Shown here piece after piece: positions 35,721 through 44,776 of a stretch of 64,000 nucleotides of DNA. Positions within the stretch are counted from its first letter, which is position 1. The number at the start of each line of letters is the position of its first letter. Origin of the DNA: Aureimonas altamirensis (lineage in GTDB: Bacteria > Pseudomonadota > Alphaproteobacteria > Rhizobiales > Rhizobiaceae); contig NZ_BBWQ01000024.1 in the NCBI RefSeq assembly GCF_001463885.1, positions 1-64,000 of the forward strand. The letters run 5' to 3'. The position numbers and the translations under genes were made by a program. Below the pieces are notes generated by a model. The model did not search any database. It worked only from the letters and a program-made list of their open reading frames with translations, and was not told where the DNA came from.

Positions 35721-36629
35721 ATGTCTTCGGGTGCATGCGATATCAGCCTTGTGGTTTCCTCTCGCAACCGCGCCTATGGCCTTGCCTCATGCCTGGACGC
35801 GATCGGCCGCGCCGCGCAGGCGGATGGGTCGCCGACGGTCGAACTGGTCTTCGTGGACAACGGCTCCACCGACGACACCAGCGCCGTGGTTTCGGCCTGG
35901 GCGGCGTCCGCCCCGTTGCCAGTGCGCCTGCTGCACGAGGCGCGCCCCGGCCTGGCCGTCGCCCGCAACACCGGGATCGCCGCGGCGCGTGGCCGCCTGA
36001 TCGCCTTTACCGACGATGATTGCGAACCGGAACCGGATTATTTCCTGGCCCTGTCGCAAGCCTTTGCCGCCGACGAAGAGCCCGTGCTGCGCGGCGGACG
36101 GGTGGAGCTTGGCGACGAACGGGATCTTCCCGTCACCATAAAGCCCGATATCGAGCCCGCCACACTCAACCGCACGCTGCATCCCGGCGGCTTCATCCAT
36201 GGCTGCAACATGGCCTTTCCGCGCACCCTGATCGAGGCCATCGGCCCGTTCGACGAGCGCTTCGGGGCCGGTGCGCCCTTCCGCTCCGGCGAGGATACCG
36301 ATTTTACCCATCGCGCCTTCAAGGCCGGTTTTCCCGTCGTCTACTGCCCCGATATCGTGGTGCGCCATTTCCATGGGCGCCGCCTGCCGGAGGATATCCG
36401 CAAGCTGCAATCGGGCTACGCCTTCGGCAATGGCGCGCTCTATGCCAAATACCTCTTCGACCGCCGCTCCAACATGCGCGGCATGCTGCGCTGGGATATG
36501 CGGATGGCGGCGCGCGAATTGTGGACGGGCCAGACGATGAGCGCCGAGATGGGGCTGACCTATCGCGGCACGATGCGCGACAGCCTGTCCGGCATGATGT
36601 CGTACTGGCTCAACCGACCGGCCGGCTGA
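35721..36629 (+). CDS. Family 2 glycosyltransferase
   Basis: The 302-residue GT-A enzyme has VSSRNRAYGLASCLDAIGRA at the N-terminus, LVFVDNGSTDDT for nucleotide binding, and the DDD metal motif in AFTDDDCEPEPDY (about residue 95). A later GEDTDFTHRAFKAG block supports the acceptor site. It probably builds a surface polysaccharide repeat unit on the cytoplasmic face. It is the first gene of a tight three-gene unit with a flippase and a pyruvyl transferase. Confidence 0.9.
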   Translation: MSSGACDISLVVSSRNRAYGLASCLDAIGRAAQADGSPTVELVFVDNGSTDDTSAVVSAWAASAPLPVRLLHEARPGLAVARNTGIAAARGRLIAFTDDDCEPEPDYFLALSQAFAADEEPVLRGGRVELGDERDLPVTIKPDIEPATLNRTLHPGGFIHGCNMAFPRTLIEAIGPFDERFGAGAPFRSGEDTDFTHRAFKAGFPVVYCPDIVVRHFHGRRLPEDIRKLQSGYAFGNGALYAKYLFDRRSNMRGMLRWDMRMAARELWTGQTMSAEMGLTYRGTMRDSLSGMMSYWLNRPAG

Positions 36630-36632
36630 GCG

Positions 36633-38132
36633 ATGAGCAACCCCGCCACCGCGGATCTGAAGCACAAGACGGTCCTGTCGGTCATGTGGTCCGTCGTGCG
36701 CGTGGCGTGGAGCACCGTTGCGACCTTCGTCATCTTTCTGGTGCTTGCGCGCGTGCTCGGGCCGGCCGAGTTCGGCACCTTCGCGCTGGCCAGCCTGTTC
36801 ACCGAAGTCGGCCGCATCATCGCCTTCGGCGGCTTCGGCGACGCCGTCACGCGGCAGTACGATCTGGACGAGGAACTGGCCGACACCGCCTTCTGGGCGC
36901 TCGTTGCCTTCAGCCTTGCCATGGGCCTCGTCATCTTCTTCAGCGCGCCCTACTACGCATCGGCCGTGCGCGACCCGGCGGTAGAGCCGATCCTGTACTG
37001 GCTCGCCTTTCTGATCCCTCTCGGCTCACTGGCCGTGGTGCACAATGCGCGCCTGGCGCGCGACTTCAAACACAAGAACCTCGCCGCACAGAGCATCGTC
37101 GCAAGCATGCTGTCGGGTGCGGCGGCCATCGCGGCCGCCCTGGGAGGCTGGGGCGTCTACGCCCTCGTCGCACAGGCGGCGGTGCAGGCCGTGGTTACGG
37201 TTGCGCTGGGGTGGTACTATTTTCCGTGGATGCCGAAGCTGCGTTTCGACAGGCAGCGGTTTCGCGGCGTCTTCACCTTCAGTATCAGCCTGATGGTCAG
37301 CCAGCTTCTGTGGATGCTTTTGACCCGCGTGCAGGACATCTTCATCGCCCGGTGGTACGGCCCCGCCGAAGTCGGCCGCTATCGTATCGCATGGCGGCTG
37401 ATAGAACTGATCGGGCAGGCTGTGCTGGCGCCCATCGGAAGCGTATCGCTGGTCACGTTGTCGCGCCTGCAGAACGACGAGGCGGCGTTCCGCAACGCCT
37501 ACAACCGCATCGTCGGCGCAGCCGCGCTCGGTACTTTCCCGCTGCTGTTCGGCTTCGGCGCGCTGTCGCAGGAAACCATCGACCTGCTGTTCGGCCGGCA
37601 GTGGCACAATACCGGCCCCATCGCCACGGCCCTCGTGCTGATGGCGGTGCCCTTCGTCATGAATGTCTTTGCCGCGCCCGCCCTGGCCGCGGTCAACAAG
37701 GCAGAGACGATCATGTCGGTCGCCGCGCTGCAGCTTGCCGCCACCCTGCTGCTGACATGGCTGCTGGTGCCCTATGGCGTGGTCGCCGTCGCCGCCGGCT
37801 ACACGCTGCGCGCCTGGGCGACGATGCCCTACCAGCAATACCTGCTGAAAAAGCATGCCGGCATCGACCCCGCCGGCACGATCCGCGCGGTCGCCATGCC
37901 TTTAGCCGGCTCGCTACTCATGGCTGCCATCGTCTGGCTGACGAAAGCGCCTGTCGCTGCCGCCATCGGCTGGCCGCCGGCCGCCCTGGCGGCATCGGTG
38001 GCCATCGGCGCCACGGCCTATGTGCTGTTCCTGGCCGTGTTCGGCCGGCGCACCCTGAAACCCTATATCGATACCGCCCTTTCCGCGCTGCGTCGCGGCC
38101 GCGCGGCCGCGACATCCACTGGAGAAGCCTGA
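36633..38132 (+). CDS. Oligosaccharide flippase / polysaccharide transporter (Wzx/PST family)
   Basis: The 499-residue protein has about 12-14 hydrophobic segments and a Wzx/RfbX-like start (TVLSVMWSVVRVAWSTVATF, then VLARVLGPAEFGTFALASLF). It should flip lipid-linked saccharide units across the inner membrane. It begins 3 bases after the glycosyltransferase and its stop overlaps the start of the pyruvyl transferase (TGATG). Confidence 0.9.
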   Translation: MSNPATADLKHKTVLSVMWSVVRVAWSTVATFVIFLVLARVLGPAEFGTFALASLFTEVGRIIAFGGFGDAVTRQYDLDEELADTAFWALVAFSLAMGLVIFFSAPYYASAVRDPAVEPILYWLAFLIPLGSLAVVHNARLARDFKHKNLAAQSIVASMLSGAAAIAAALGGWGVYALVAQAAVQAVVTVALGWYYFPWMPKLRFDRQRFRGVFTFSISLMVSQLLWMLLTRVQDIFIARWYGPAEVGRYRIAWRLIELIGQAVLAPIGSVSLVTLSRLQNDEAAFRNAYNRIVGAAALGTFPLLFGFGALSQETIDLLFGRQWHNTGPIATALVLMAVPFVMNVFAAPALAAVNKAETIMSVAALQLAATLLLTWLLVPYGVVAVAAGYTLRAWATMPYQQYLLKKHAGIDPAGTIRAVAMPLAGSLLMAAIVWLTKAPVAAAIGWPPAALAASVAIGATAYVLFLAVFGRRTLKPYIDTALSALRRGRAAATSTGEA

Positions 38133-39166
38133 TGCCGGAAACGAACGCAGCCATCATCGCCCGTCTGAAGGGCCTTATCGAGGACGCGCTCGTCGACCTC
38201 GTCGATCCGACGCAAGCCTTCGCCCTTCTGGATTTCCCGAACCATTACAACATCGGCGACAGCGCGATCTGGATGGGCGAGCTCGCCTATTTCGACGGAC
38301 GCGGCATGCGCGCCGGCTACGTGTCCGAGATTCCGACCTTCGACGAAGGGAAGATGAAGGCGGCCGTCGGCAATGCGCCGATATTCCTGCATGGCGGCGG
38401 CAATTTCGGCGATGTCTGGCCGGGTTTCCGCCCCTTCCGCGAGGCTCTTCTGGATCGGCACAAGGGACGACCCATCGTCCAGCTCCCGCAGACCATCAAG
38501 TTCAACTCCGAGGCCAACCGCGATTCGACGGCCCGCGCCATCGAAAAGCATGGCAAATTCACCCTGCTGGTGCGCGACCAGCGCAGCCTCGACTACGCCC
38601 GCGCGCATTTTCAGTGCGAAAGCCGGCTGGTGCCCGACATGGCCTTCTGCATCGGCCAGGTGACGCCGCCCGCACCGACACACGAATTGCTGTTGAACCT
38701 GCGCGACGACCATGAAGCCACCGGAACGCACGATGTGTCGCAAGCCGTGAAGCGGCCCGGCACGATCCAGTCCGACTGGCCGGAAGAGCCGGAGGATTTC
38801 CAGCGCCGCACCAAACGGACCGCCATCCTGCGCGGCTTGCTGTCGGGCCAGGTCGGCGGACGGGCGCGCATGACGGAACTGGCCTACCGCGAGCGTGCGC
38901 GCCAGCGTTTCCAGCGCGGAATAGAGCTGCTCGGCTCGGCACGGCAGGTGATCACCGACCGCATGCACGGCCATATCATGTGCGTGCTGATCGACAGGCC
39001 CCATTGCGTGCTCGACAACAGCTACGGCAAGACTAGCGGGCTCATCTCCGCCTGGAACACAACCAACAGCGACCGTTCTTTCCTGGTGGCCGATATGGCC
39101 GAGGCCTTGGCCGTGCTGGATGGCATAGACCAGAAGAAGGCGGCAGACGCGTCGGTTTTGGCCTGA
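38132..39166 (+). CDS. Polysaccharide pyruvyl transferase family protein (ExoV/PssK-like)
   Basis: The protein has 344 residues. The motif NIGDSAIWMGE is near residue 45, FLHGGGNFGDVWPGF follows, and the C-terminus has the conserved RQVITDRMHGHIMCVLIDRP. This family adds ketal-linked pyruvate to exopolysaccharide sugars using phosphoenolpyruvate. The start ATG at 38132 follows GGAGAAGCC and shares one base with the flippase stop. The much longer open frame upstream is a shadow of the two other genes. Confidence 0.9.
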   Translation: MPETNAAIIARLKGLIEDALVDLVDPTQAFALLDFPNHYNIGDSAIWMGELAYFDGRGMRAGYVSEIPTFDEGKMKAAVGNAPIFLHGGGNFGDVWPGFRPFREALLDRHKGRPIVQLPQTIKFNSEANRDSTARAIEKHGKFTLLVRDQRSLDYARAHFQCESRLVPDMAFCIGQVTPPAPTHELLLNLRDDHEATGTHDVSQAVKRPGTIQSDWPEEPEDFQRRTKRTAILRGLLSGQVGGRARMTELAYRERARQRFQRGIELLGSARQVITDRMHGHIMCVLIDRPHCVLDNSYGKTSGLISAWNTTNSDRSFLVADMAEALAVLDGIDQKKAADASVLA

Positions 39167-39316
39167 CCAAAAAAGACGCGTTCTGGGCGTTGTAGGTCAC
39201 TTACACGTTTCGCGTGCTAATTGGATTGACCAGTTTCCTCTTGGACGATAAGTCTTGCGCACCGGCCCTCGGGAGGGGCCGGACGACGCGGGCTAGCAGG
39301 GAGGCAGGCCGTCCGC

Positions 39317-40876
39317 ATGACGCATGCACCAGCATCCGTGCGCGGAGACGCGCCACCACTTCTGGCCCTCGACGGGATCGTGAAGACGTTTCCGGGCGTA
39401 CGCGCCCTGGGCGGGGTCTCCTTCGATCTGCGGCCGGGCGAAGTACACGCCGTCTGCGGCGAGAACGGCGCCGGCAAATCCACGCTGATGAAGGTCATCG
39501 GCGGCCTGTATCAGGCCGACGAAGGCCGCATCCTGCTGGACGGCGAAGAAACCCGGTTCACCGGCACGCGCCAGTCCGAGGCGGCCGGCATCGCCATCAT
39601 TCACCAGGAGCTCAATCTCGTTCCGCATCTCAGCGTCGCAGAAAACATCTTTCTGGCGCGTGAGCCGAAGCGCGGCCCCTTTATCGACCGCGCGCGCCTG
39701 AACCGCGAAGCCAAGGCCCTTCTCGAGCGGCTCAAGGTGGCCATTGCACCCACCGCCGAAGTCCGCAGCCTGTCCATTGCCCAATCGCAGATGGTGGAAA
39801 TCGCGAAGGCTCTGTCGCTGAATGCGCGCGTGCTCATCATGGACGAGCCGACATCGTCGCTGACCGAATCGGAAACCAGCGTCCTCTTCCGGATCATCAA
39901 GAACCTGAAGAGCGCCGGAGTGGGCATCATCTATATTTCGCATCGGCTGGATGAGATGGCCGAGATCGTCGACCGCGTCACCGTGCTGCGCGACGGCACC
40001 CATGTCTCCACCCGCGACTTCGCCGACACCAGCGTGGACGAGATCGTCTCCGACATGGTCGGCCGCTCTCTGGAAGAGAAGTTTCCGCCGCGCACCTCGA
40101 CGCCCACCGCCGAAGTCCTGTTCAGCGCCGAAGGGCTGACGCGCAAGGGCGTCTTCGCAGATGTCTCCTTCGATCTGCGTCGCGGCGAGATTCTGGGCTT
40201 CGCCGGCCTGATGGGCGCCGGCCGCACCGAAGTCGCCCGTGCGATCTTTGGCGCCGACCCCCTCGACGCCGGCACCATCCGGCTCGGCGACCGGACCCTG
40301 TCCATCGCCAGTCCGCGCGACGCCATCCGCGAGGGTATCGCCTACCTTTCGGAAGACCGGAAAGGCGATGGCCTGGCATTGAAGATGACGGTCGCCGACA
40401 ACATCACCCTGCCCAGCATGGACAAGGTGTCCGGGGCCGCCGGCTTCATCCGGTTCGGGCAGGAGCAGGAGGTCGCGCGGGACTATATCGCCCGCCTGTC
40501 GATCCGCACCCCTTCGGCACGCCAGGTGACGCGGCTCCTGTCCGGCGGCAACCAGCAGAAGATCGTGATCGCCAAATGGCTGTATCGCGGTTCGCGCATC
40601 CTGTTCTTCGACGAGCCGACCCGCGGCATCGACGTGGGCGCCAAATACGCGATCTACGAGCTGATGGACGCCCTTGCCGCGGACGGGTTCGGCATCGTGC
40701 TCATTTCTTCCGAACTGCCGGAAATCCTCGGCGTGACGGACCGTATCGCCGTCTTCCACGAGGGGCGCGTCATGGCGACCCTCGATACGGCGCAAACCAA
40801 CCAGGAAGACATCATGCACTATGCCTCGGGCTACAGCCGGCCTGTGGCGCAACAGCGTGCCGGGAAAGCCGAATGA
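39317..40876 (+). CDS. Sugar ABC transporter ATP-binding protein (RbsA/MglA class)
   Basis: The 519-residue protein has two fused ABC cassettes. The first has Walker A GENGAGKST near residue 53 and Walker B VLIMDEPTSSLTE. The second has the degenerate Walker-like GLMGAGRTEVA, signature LLSGGNQQK and FFDEPTRGIDVGA, as usual in carbohydrate-type CUT2 transporters. It is first in an operon with permease, binding protein and two catabolic enzymes, and its stop overlaps the permease start. Confidence 0.93.
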   Translation: MTHAPASVRGDAPPLLALDGIVKTFPGVRALGGVSFDLRPGEVHAVCGENGAGKSTLMKVIGGLYQADEGRILLDGEETRFTGTRQSEAAGIAIIHQELNLVPHLSVAENIFLAREPKRGPFIDRARLNREAKALLERLKVAIAPTAEVRSLSIAQSQMVEIAKALSLNARVLIMDEPTSSLTESETSVLFRIIKNLKSAGVGIIYISHRLDEMAEIVDRVTVLRDGTHVSTRDFADTSVDEIVSDMVGRSLEEKFPPRTSTPTAEVLFSAEGLTRKGVFADVSFDLRRGEILGFAGLMGAGRTEVARAIFGADPLDAGTIRLGDRTLSIASPRDAIREGIAYLSEDRKGDGLALKMTVADNITLPSMDKVSGAAGFIRFGQEQEVARDYIARLSIRTPSARQVTRLLSGGNQQKIVIAKWLYRGSRILFFDEPTRGIDVGAKYAIYELMDALAADGFGIVLISSELPEILGVTDRIAVFHEGRVMATLDTAQTNQEDIMHYASGYSRPVAQQRAGKAE

Positions 40877-41859
40877 CGAGCGATCGCAGAAAAGACCTTC
40901 TCCAGAAATTCGCGGCCCTCGGCAGCCTGCTCCTGCTGACGATCGCCTTCTCCATCACCAGCAGTGCCTTCATGACCGTCAGCAACGGCATGACGATCGC
41001 GCTGCAGGTCACGTCCATCGCCATTCTCGGCTTCGGGGCAACCTGCGTCATCATCACCGGGGGCATCGACCTTTCGGTCGGCTCGGTGCTGGCGCTGGCC
41101 GGCGTCGTCGCCGCGCTGCTGGTCAAGGCCGGCATTCCCGTGCCCGTCGGCATGCTGGGCGGCGTTGCGGTGGGGGCCCTGTGCGGCCTCGTCAACGGCA
41201 TCGCCGTCACGCAGCTCCGCCTGCCGCCCTTCATCGCCACGCTCGGCATGATGCTCATCGCACGTGGCCTTGCACTCCAGATCACCGGCGCGCGGCCGGT
41301 TTCGGGCCTCGGCCAGTCCTTCGGCGAACTCGGCAATGGCGCGTTGTTCCGCATCGTCAACATCGGCGACGACGGATTTCCGACGGTGGTGTTCCCGGGA
41401 ATTCCCTATCCGGTCATCCTGATGATCGTCCTGGCCATCGCGATCTCCATCATGCTGACGCGCACGACGCTGGGACGGCACATCTATGCCGTGGGCTCCA
41501 ATGTCGAGGCGGCGCGGCTTTCCGGCGTCAACGTCAAGGCGGTCACGCTGTTCACCTATGTCCTGTCCGGCACCATGGCCGGGCTGACGGGTTGCGTCCT
41601 GATGTCCCGCCTGGTCACGGCGCAGCCAAACGAAGGCGTCATGTACGAGCTGGACGCCATCGCCAGCGCCGTCATCGGCGGCACCTCGCTGATGGGCGGC
41701 GTCGGCACCATCTCGGGCACCATCATCGGCGCCTTCGTCATCGGCATCCTGCGCAACGGCCTCAACATGAATGGAGTGTCGGCTTTCACGCAGCAGATCA
41801 TCATCGGCCTTGTCATCCTGTTGACGGTCTGGCTCGACCAGATCCGCAACCGGCGCTGA
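40873..41859 (+). CDS. Sugar ABC transporter permease (RbsC class)
   Basis: The 328-residue BPD_transp_2 permease has about 8-10 TM segments. Characteristic blocks are VIITGGIDLSVGSVLALAGV, FIATLGMMLIARGLAL, and YAVGSNVEAARLSGVNV, and GGTSLMGGVGTISGTIIGA lies near the C-terminus. The ATG overlaps the ATPase stop (ATGA), so the two are translated together. Confidence 0.93.
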   Translation: MTSDRRKDLLQKFAALGSLLLLTIAFSITSSAFMTVSNGMTIALQVTSIAILGFGATCVIITGGIDLSVGSVLALAGVVAALLVKAGIPVPVGMLGGVAVGALCGLVNGIAVTQLRLPPFIATLGMMLIARGLALQITGARPVSGLGQSFGELGNGALFRIVNIGDDGFPTVVFPGIPYPVILMIVLAIAISIMLTRTTLGRHIYAVGSNVEAARLSGVNVKAVTLFTYVLSGTMAGLTGCVLMSRLVTAQPNEGVMYELDAIASAVIGGTSLMGGVGTISGTIIGAFVIGILRNGLNMNGVSAFTQQIIIGLVILLTVWLDQIRNRR

Positions 41860-41892
41860 CCGGACATCGACTATCAGAGGAGGAGAACAAGC

Positions 41893-42837
41893 ATGAAAAG
41901 ACTGGCACTCGCGGCACTCGCATCGGTCTTCACCCTGGCCGCCGGCTCTGCCATGGCGCAGGAAAAGGAGATCGCCGTCATCGTCAAGACGGCCAATGCC
42001 ACCTTCTGGCAGAACGTCCAGAAGGGCGCGGACGCCGCCATGAAGGACGTGCAGGGTTACAGCATGACCTTCCAGGGCCCGGCCTCGGAATCGGCCATCG
42101 CCGATCAGGTCAACATGGTGGACAACGCCGTGAACCGCGGTGTCGCGGGTATCGTGCTGGCCCCTTCAGATCCGGAAGCGCTGGTGCCCTCGATCCGCAA
42201 GGCCTGGGAAGCGCGCATCCCCGTGGTGCTGATCGACTCCGCGATCGCGGACGAAGCGTCGGATTATTACCAGTCGTTCCTGGCCACCGACAACAAGGCC
42301 GCCGGCGAACTGGCCGCGCAGGAGATGATCGAGCGCATCGGCAAGGAGGGCAAGGTGGCCGTCATGTCCTATGTGGCGGGCGCTGGCTCCGAGATCGGGC
42401 GCGTGGGCGGCTTCGTCGATTACCTGAAGGCCAATTCCGAGATCGAGATCGTCGGTCCCTTCTATTCCAACTCCCAGATGGCGACGGCGCTGAACCAGAC
42501 CACCGACGTCCTCGCATCCAACCCGGACCTGAAGGGCATCTTCGGCGCCAACGAGCCCACCGCCATCGGCATGGGCCGCGCTCTGTCCCAGTCGGGCCGC
42601 GCCGGACAGGTGGTCGGCATCGGCTTCGACGGTAACGAGGACCTGCAGAACTTCGTCAGGGATGGCACGCTGGCGGCCATCGCCGTGCAGGGCAGCTTCC
42701 AGATGGGAGAAAAGGGCGTCGAAACGGTGGTCAAGGTCATCGACCGCGCCAAGGTAGACAAGAACCAGGATACCGGCGTCGTTCTCGTCACCAAGGAGAA
42801 CATCGACACGCCCGAGGCACAGAACGTCCTCTACTAA
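41893..42837 (+). CDS. Sugar ABC transporter substrate-binding protein (RbsB class)
   Basis: The 314-residue protein has a signal peptide (MKRLALAALASVFTLAAGSA, cleaved after AMA) and a Peripla_BP_4 fold: IAVIVKTANATFWQNVQKGA, IVLAPSDPEALVPSIRKAWE, and GIFGANEPTAIGMGRAL. A strong GAGGAGGAG ribosome-binding site precedes it. By its operon partners it probably binds L-fucose or a related 6-deoxy sugar; the ligand is inferred. A 13-bp hairpin follows its stop. Confidence 0.9.
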   Translation: MKRLALAALASVFTLAAGSAMAQEKEIAVIVKTANATFWQNVQKGADAAMKDVQGYSMTFQGPASESAIADQVNMVDNAVNRGVAGIVLAPSDPEALVPSIRKAWEARIPVVLIDSAIADEASDYYQSFLATDNKAAGELAAQEMIERIGKEGKVAVMSYVAGAGSEIGRVGGFVDYLKANSEIEIVGPFYSNSQMATALNQTTDVLASNPDLKGIFGANEPTAIGMGRALSQSGRAGQVVGIGFDGNEDLQNFVRDGTLAAIAVQGSFQMGEKGVETVVKVIDRAKVDKNQDTGVVLVTKENIDTPEAQNVLY

Positions 42838-42847
42838 AGTCAGCAAC

Positions 42848-42878
42848 GGCTTCGCCCGGCCAGGCGCCGGGCGAAGCC
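42848..42878 (+). terminator. Intercistronic 13-bp hairpin after the sugar-binding-protein gene
   Basis: GGCTTCGCCCGGC (42848-42860) and GCCGGGCGAAGCC (42866-42878) form a perfect stem with a 5-base loop, 10 bases after the stop codon. No T-run follows, so it probably protects the upstream mRNA or reduces read-through to the two enzymes. Confidence 0.75.
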
Positions 42879-42911
42879 ATCTGCCCGCAGCACCGTCAAG
42901 GAATACGACGC

Positions 42912-43919
42912 ATGAAGGTTTCGGACCGCCGCGCCCTGCCCCGCACCGGGCTGGAACTGACCGTGCTGGGCCTTGGCGGCGCGCAGATCGGCGGGCTCTA
43001 CCGCCCGATGGAAAACGGCGTCGCCGCCTCCATCATCGATGCCGCCTGGAGCGCCGGCATCCGCTATTTCGATACGGCGCCCTTCTACGGCTATACGAGA
43101 TCGGAGCGCCGCGTCGGCGCGGCCCTCGCCCAGCGCGACCGGGACACCTTCGTTCTGTCGACCAAGGTCGGCAGGCTGATGCGACCCGACGCGACGGTGA
43201 CGGGTTTCGAGGATGGCTATGCCGAGCCCATGCCCTTCCGCCCGGATTATTCCTACGGCTACGACGCCATCATGCGCTCGTTCGAGGATAGCCTGCAGCG
43301 CCTGGGGCTGACGCGGATCGATCTGCTTTTCGTGCACGATATCGGAACAGTGACGCATGGCGAGCGCGCCGATCATCACTGGCGGCAGTTGACCGAGGGC
43401 GGCGGCTTCCGCGCGCTGGACGAGCTGCGCAGCGCCGGCCTTGTCCGCGGGGTCGGGCTGGGTGTCAACGAAGTGGCGGTGGTGGAGGCTGCGATGAACG
43501 AAATCGACCTCGACTGCACCATGCTTGCAGGGCGCTACACGCTGCTGGAGCAGGACAGCCTTTCGATGCTGGATCGCGCCGCCCGGGCGGGCCACGCCAT
43601 CGTGGCGGCGGCGCCTTTCAATTCCGGCCTTCTCGTCGGCAATGGCAAGTTCAATTACGAGGATGCTCCGGAGGGCGTCGTGCGCCGGGCCGAGGCGCTG
43701 GCCGAAGTCGCGCGGGAGTTCGATATCCCCCTTCCCGCGGCCGCCATTCAGTTTCCCCTGGCGCACCCGGCCGTCGTGACCGTCAATACCGGCGCACACC
43801 GGCCCGACCAGATCGAAACCAGCGCCCGCTGGCTCGAAACCGAAATTCCCGCCGAATTCTGGTCGACCCTCCGGCAACGGGGCCTGATCGCGGCCGACGC
43901 GCCCGTCCCGGGGCAGTAA
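42912..43919 (+). CDS. Aldo/keto reductase, probable L-fucose (D-threo-aldose) 1-dehydrogenase
   Basis: The 335-residue TIM-barrel oxidoreductase has LGLGGAQIGGLYRP near the N-terminus, the catalytic Asp/Tyr/Lys set in YFDTAPFYGYTRSE and LSTKVGRLM, and the cofactor loop near INTGAHRP-like VNTGAHRPDQI. This branch contains bacterial L-fucose dehydrogenase and pyridoxal 4-dehydrogenase. Because a fuconolactonase-like amidohydrolase starts one base after it, oxidation of L-fucose or a similar aldose to the lactone is the best reading. Confidence 0.82.
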   Translation: MKVSDRRALPRTGLELTVLGLGGAQIGGLYRPMENGVAASIIDAAWSAGIRYFDTAPFYGYTRSERRVGAALAQRDRDTFVLSTKVGRLMRPDATVTGFEDGYAEPMPFRPDYSYGYDAIMRSFEDSLQRLGLTRIDLLFVHDIGTVTHGERADHHWRQLTEGGGFRALDELRSAGLVRGVGLGVNEVAVVEAAMNEIDLDCTMLAGRYTLLEQDSLSMLDRAARAGHAIVAAAPFNSGLLVGNGKFNYEDAPEGVVRRAEALAEVAREFDIPLPAAAIQFPLAHPAVVTVNTGAHRPDQIETSARWLETEIPAEFWSTLRQRGLIAADAPVPGQ

Positions 43920-43920
43920 T

Positions 43921-44748
43921 ATGCGCATCGACGCGCACCAGCATTTCTGGGCCATCGCCGACCGTGGCGGCCAATGGCCGCCGCCCGATCTGGCCGCCAT
44001 CCATCGCGATTTCACGCCGGCGGACCTGAAACCGCTTCTGGCATCGACGGGCGTCGACGGGACCGTGCTCGTCCAATCGCTGCCGAGCCTTGCGGATACG
44101 CGCTTCCTGCTGGACATCGCGGACCGCGAGCCTTTTGTGCTCGGCGTCGTCGGCTGGGTCGACATGAAGGCGCCGGACGCAGCAATCACCATCGCAGACA
44201 TTGCCCGGCATCCGAAGCTGAAGGGCCTGCGCCCCATGCTGCAGGACCTGCCTGACGTCGACTGGATCGACGATCCCGCCCTCGACGCTTCGGTCGCCGC
44301 GATGCTGGCGGCGAACCTCGTCTTCGATGCGCTGGTCAAGCCCGAGCATCTTGCACCTCTGGCACGCTTCGCGCGGCGGCACCCAGACCTGCCCATCGTG
44401 ATCGATCATTGCGCCAAGCCCGATATCGCCAGCGGCGACCTCGCGGATTGGCGGCGCGACATGGACAGCCTCGCAGCGATGCCGCAGGTCAGTTGCAAGC
44501 TTTCGGGCATCGTCACCGAAGCAGGCTCACCGCCGGATATGGACGGCGTCGGCCGCGTGGCCGACATGGTCCTGCAGGCATTCGGGCCGGACCGGGTCAT
44601 CTTCGGCAGCGATTGGCCGGTGATCGAGCTTGCCGGGCAGTATGCCGACTGGACAGAACGCGTCGAGGCCGCAGTGCTTGCGAATTTCGGGCGTTCGGCC
44701 ATCGATAAGGTTCTCGGCGAAAACGCGCGGCGCTTCTACAGCCTCTGA
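43921..44748 (+). CDS. Amidohydrolase family lactonase, probable L-fuconolactonase
   Basis: The 275-residue amidohydrolase-superfamily protein has the metal motif MRIDAHQHFW at the N-terminus, the strand-6 His in LPIVIDHCAKPDI and the strand-8 Asp in VIFGSDWPVIEL. These are hallmarks of the COG3618 L-fuconolactonase/L-rhamnonolactonase family. It would open the sugar lactone made by the upstream dehydrogenase. The later enzymes of the route (dehydratase, aldolase) are not in the window. Confidence 0.85.
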   Translation: MRIDAHQHFWAIADRGGQWPPPDLAAIHRDFTPADLKPLLASTGVDGTVLVQSLPSLADTRFLLDIADREPFVLGVVGWVDMKAPDAAITIADIARHPKLKGLRPMLQDLPDVDWIDDPALDASVAAMLAANLVFDALVKPEHLAPLARFARRHPDLPIVIDHCAKPDIASGDLADWRRDMDSLAAMPQVSCKLSGIVTEAGSPPDMDGVGRVADMVLQAFGPDRVIFGSDWPVIELAGQYADWTERVEAAVLANFGRSAIDKVLGENARRFYSL

Positions 44749-44776
44749 CGCGGCATCGCCCTGGCGCCCCACCGCG

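Noticed and set aside
36020-39166. A 1048-codon plus-strand frame across the glycan genes
   Set aside because: Only its 3' third from 38132 is real (pyruvyl transferase). The rest is out of frame with the transferase and flippase.
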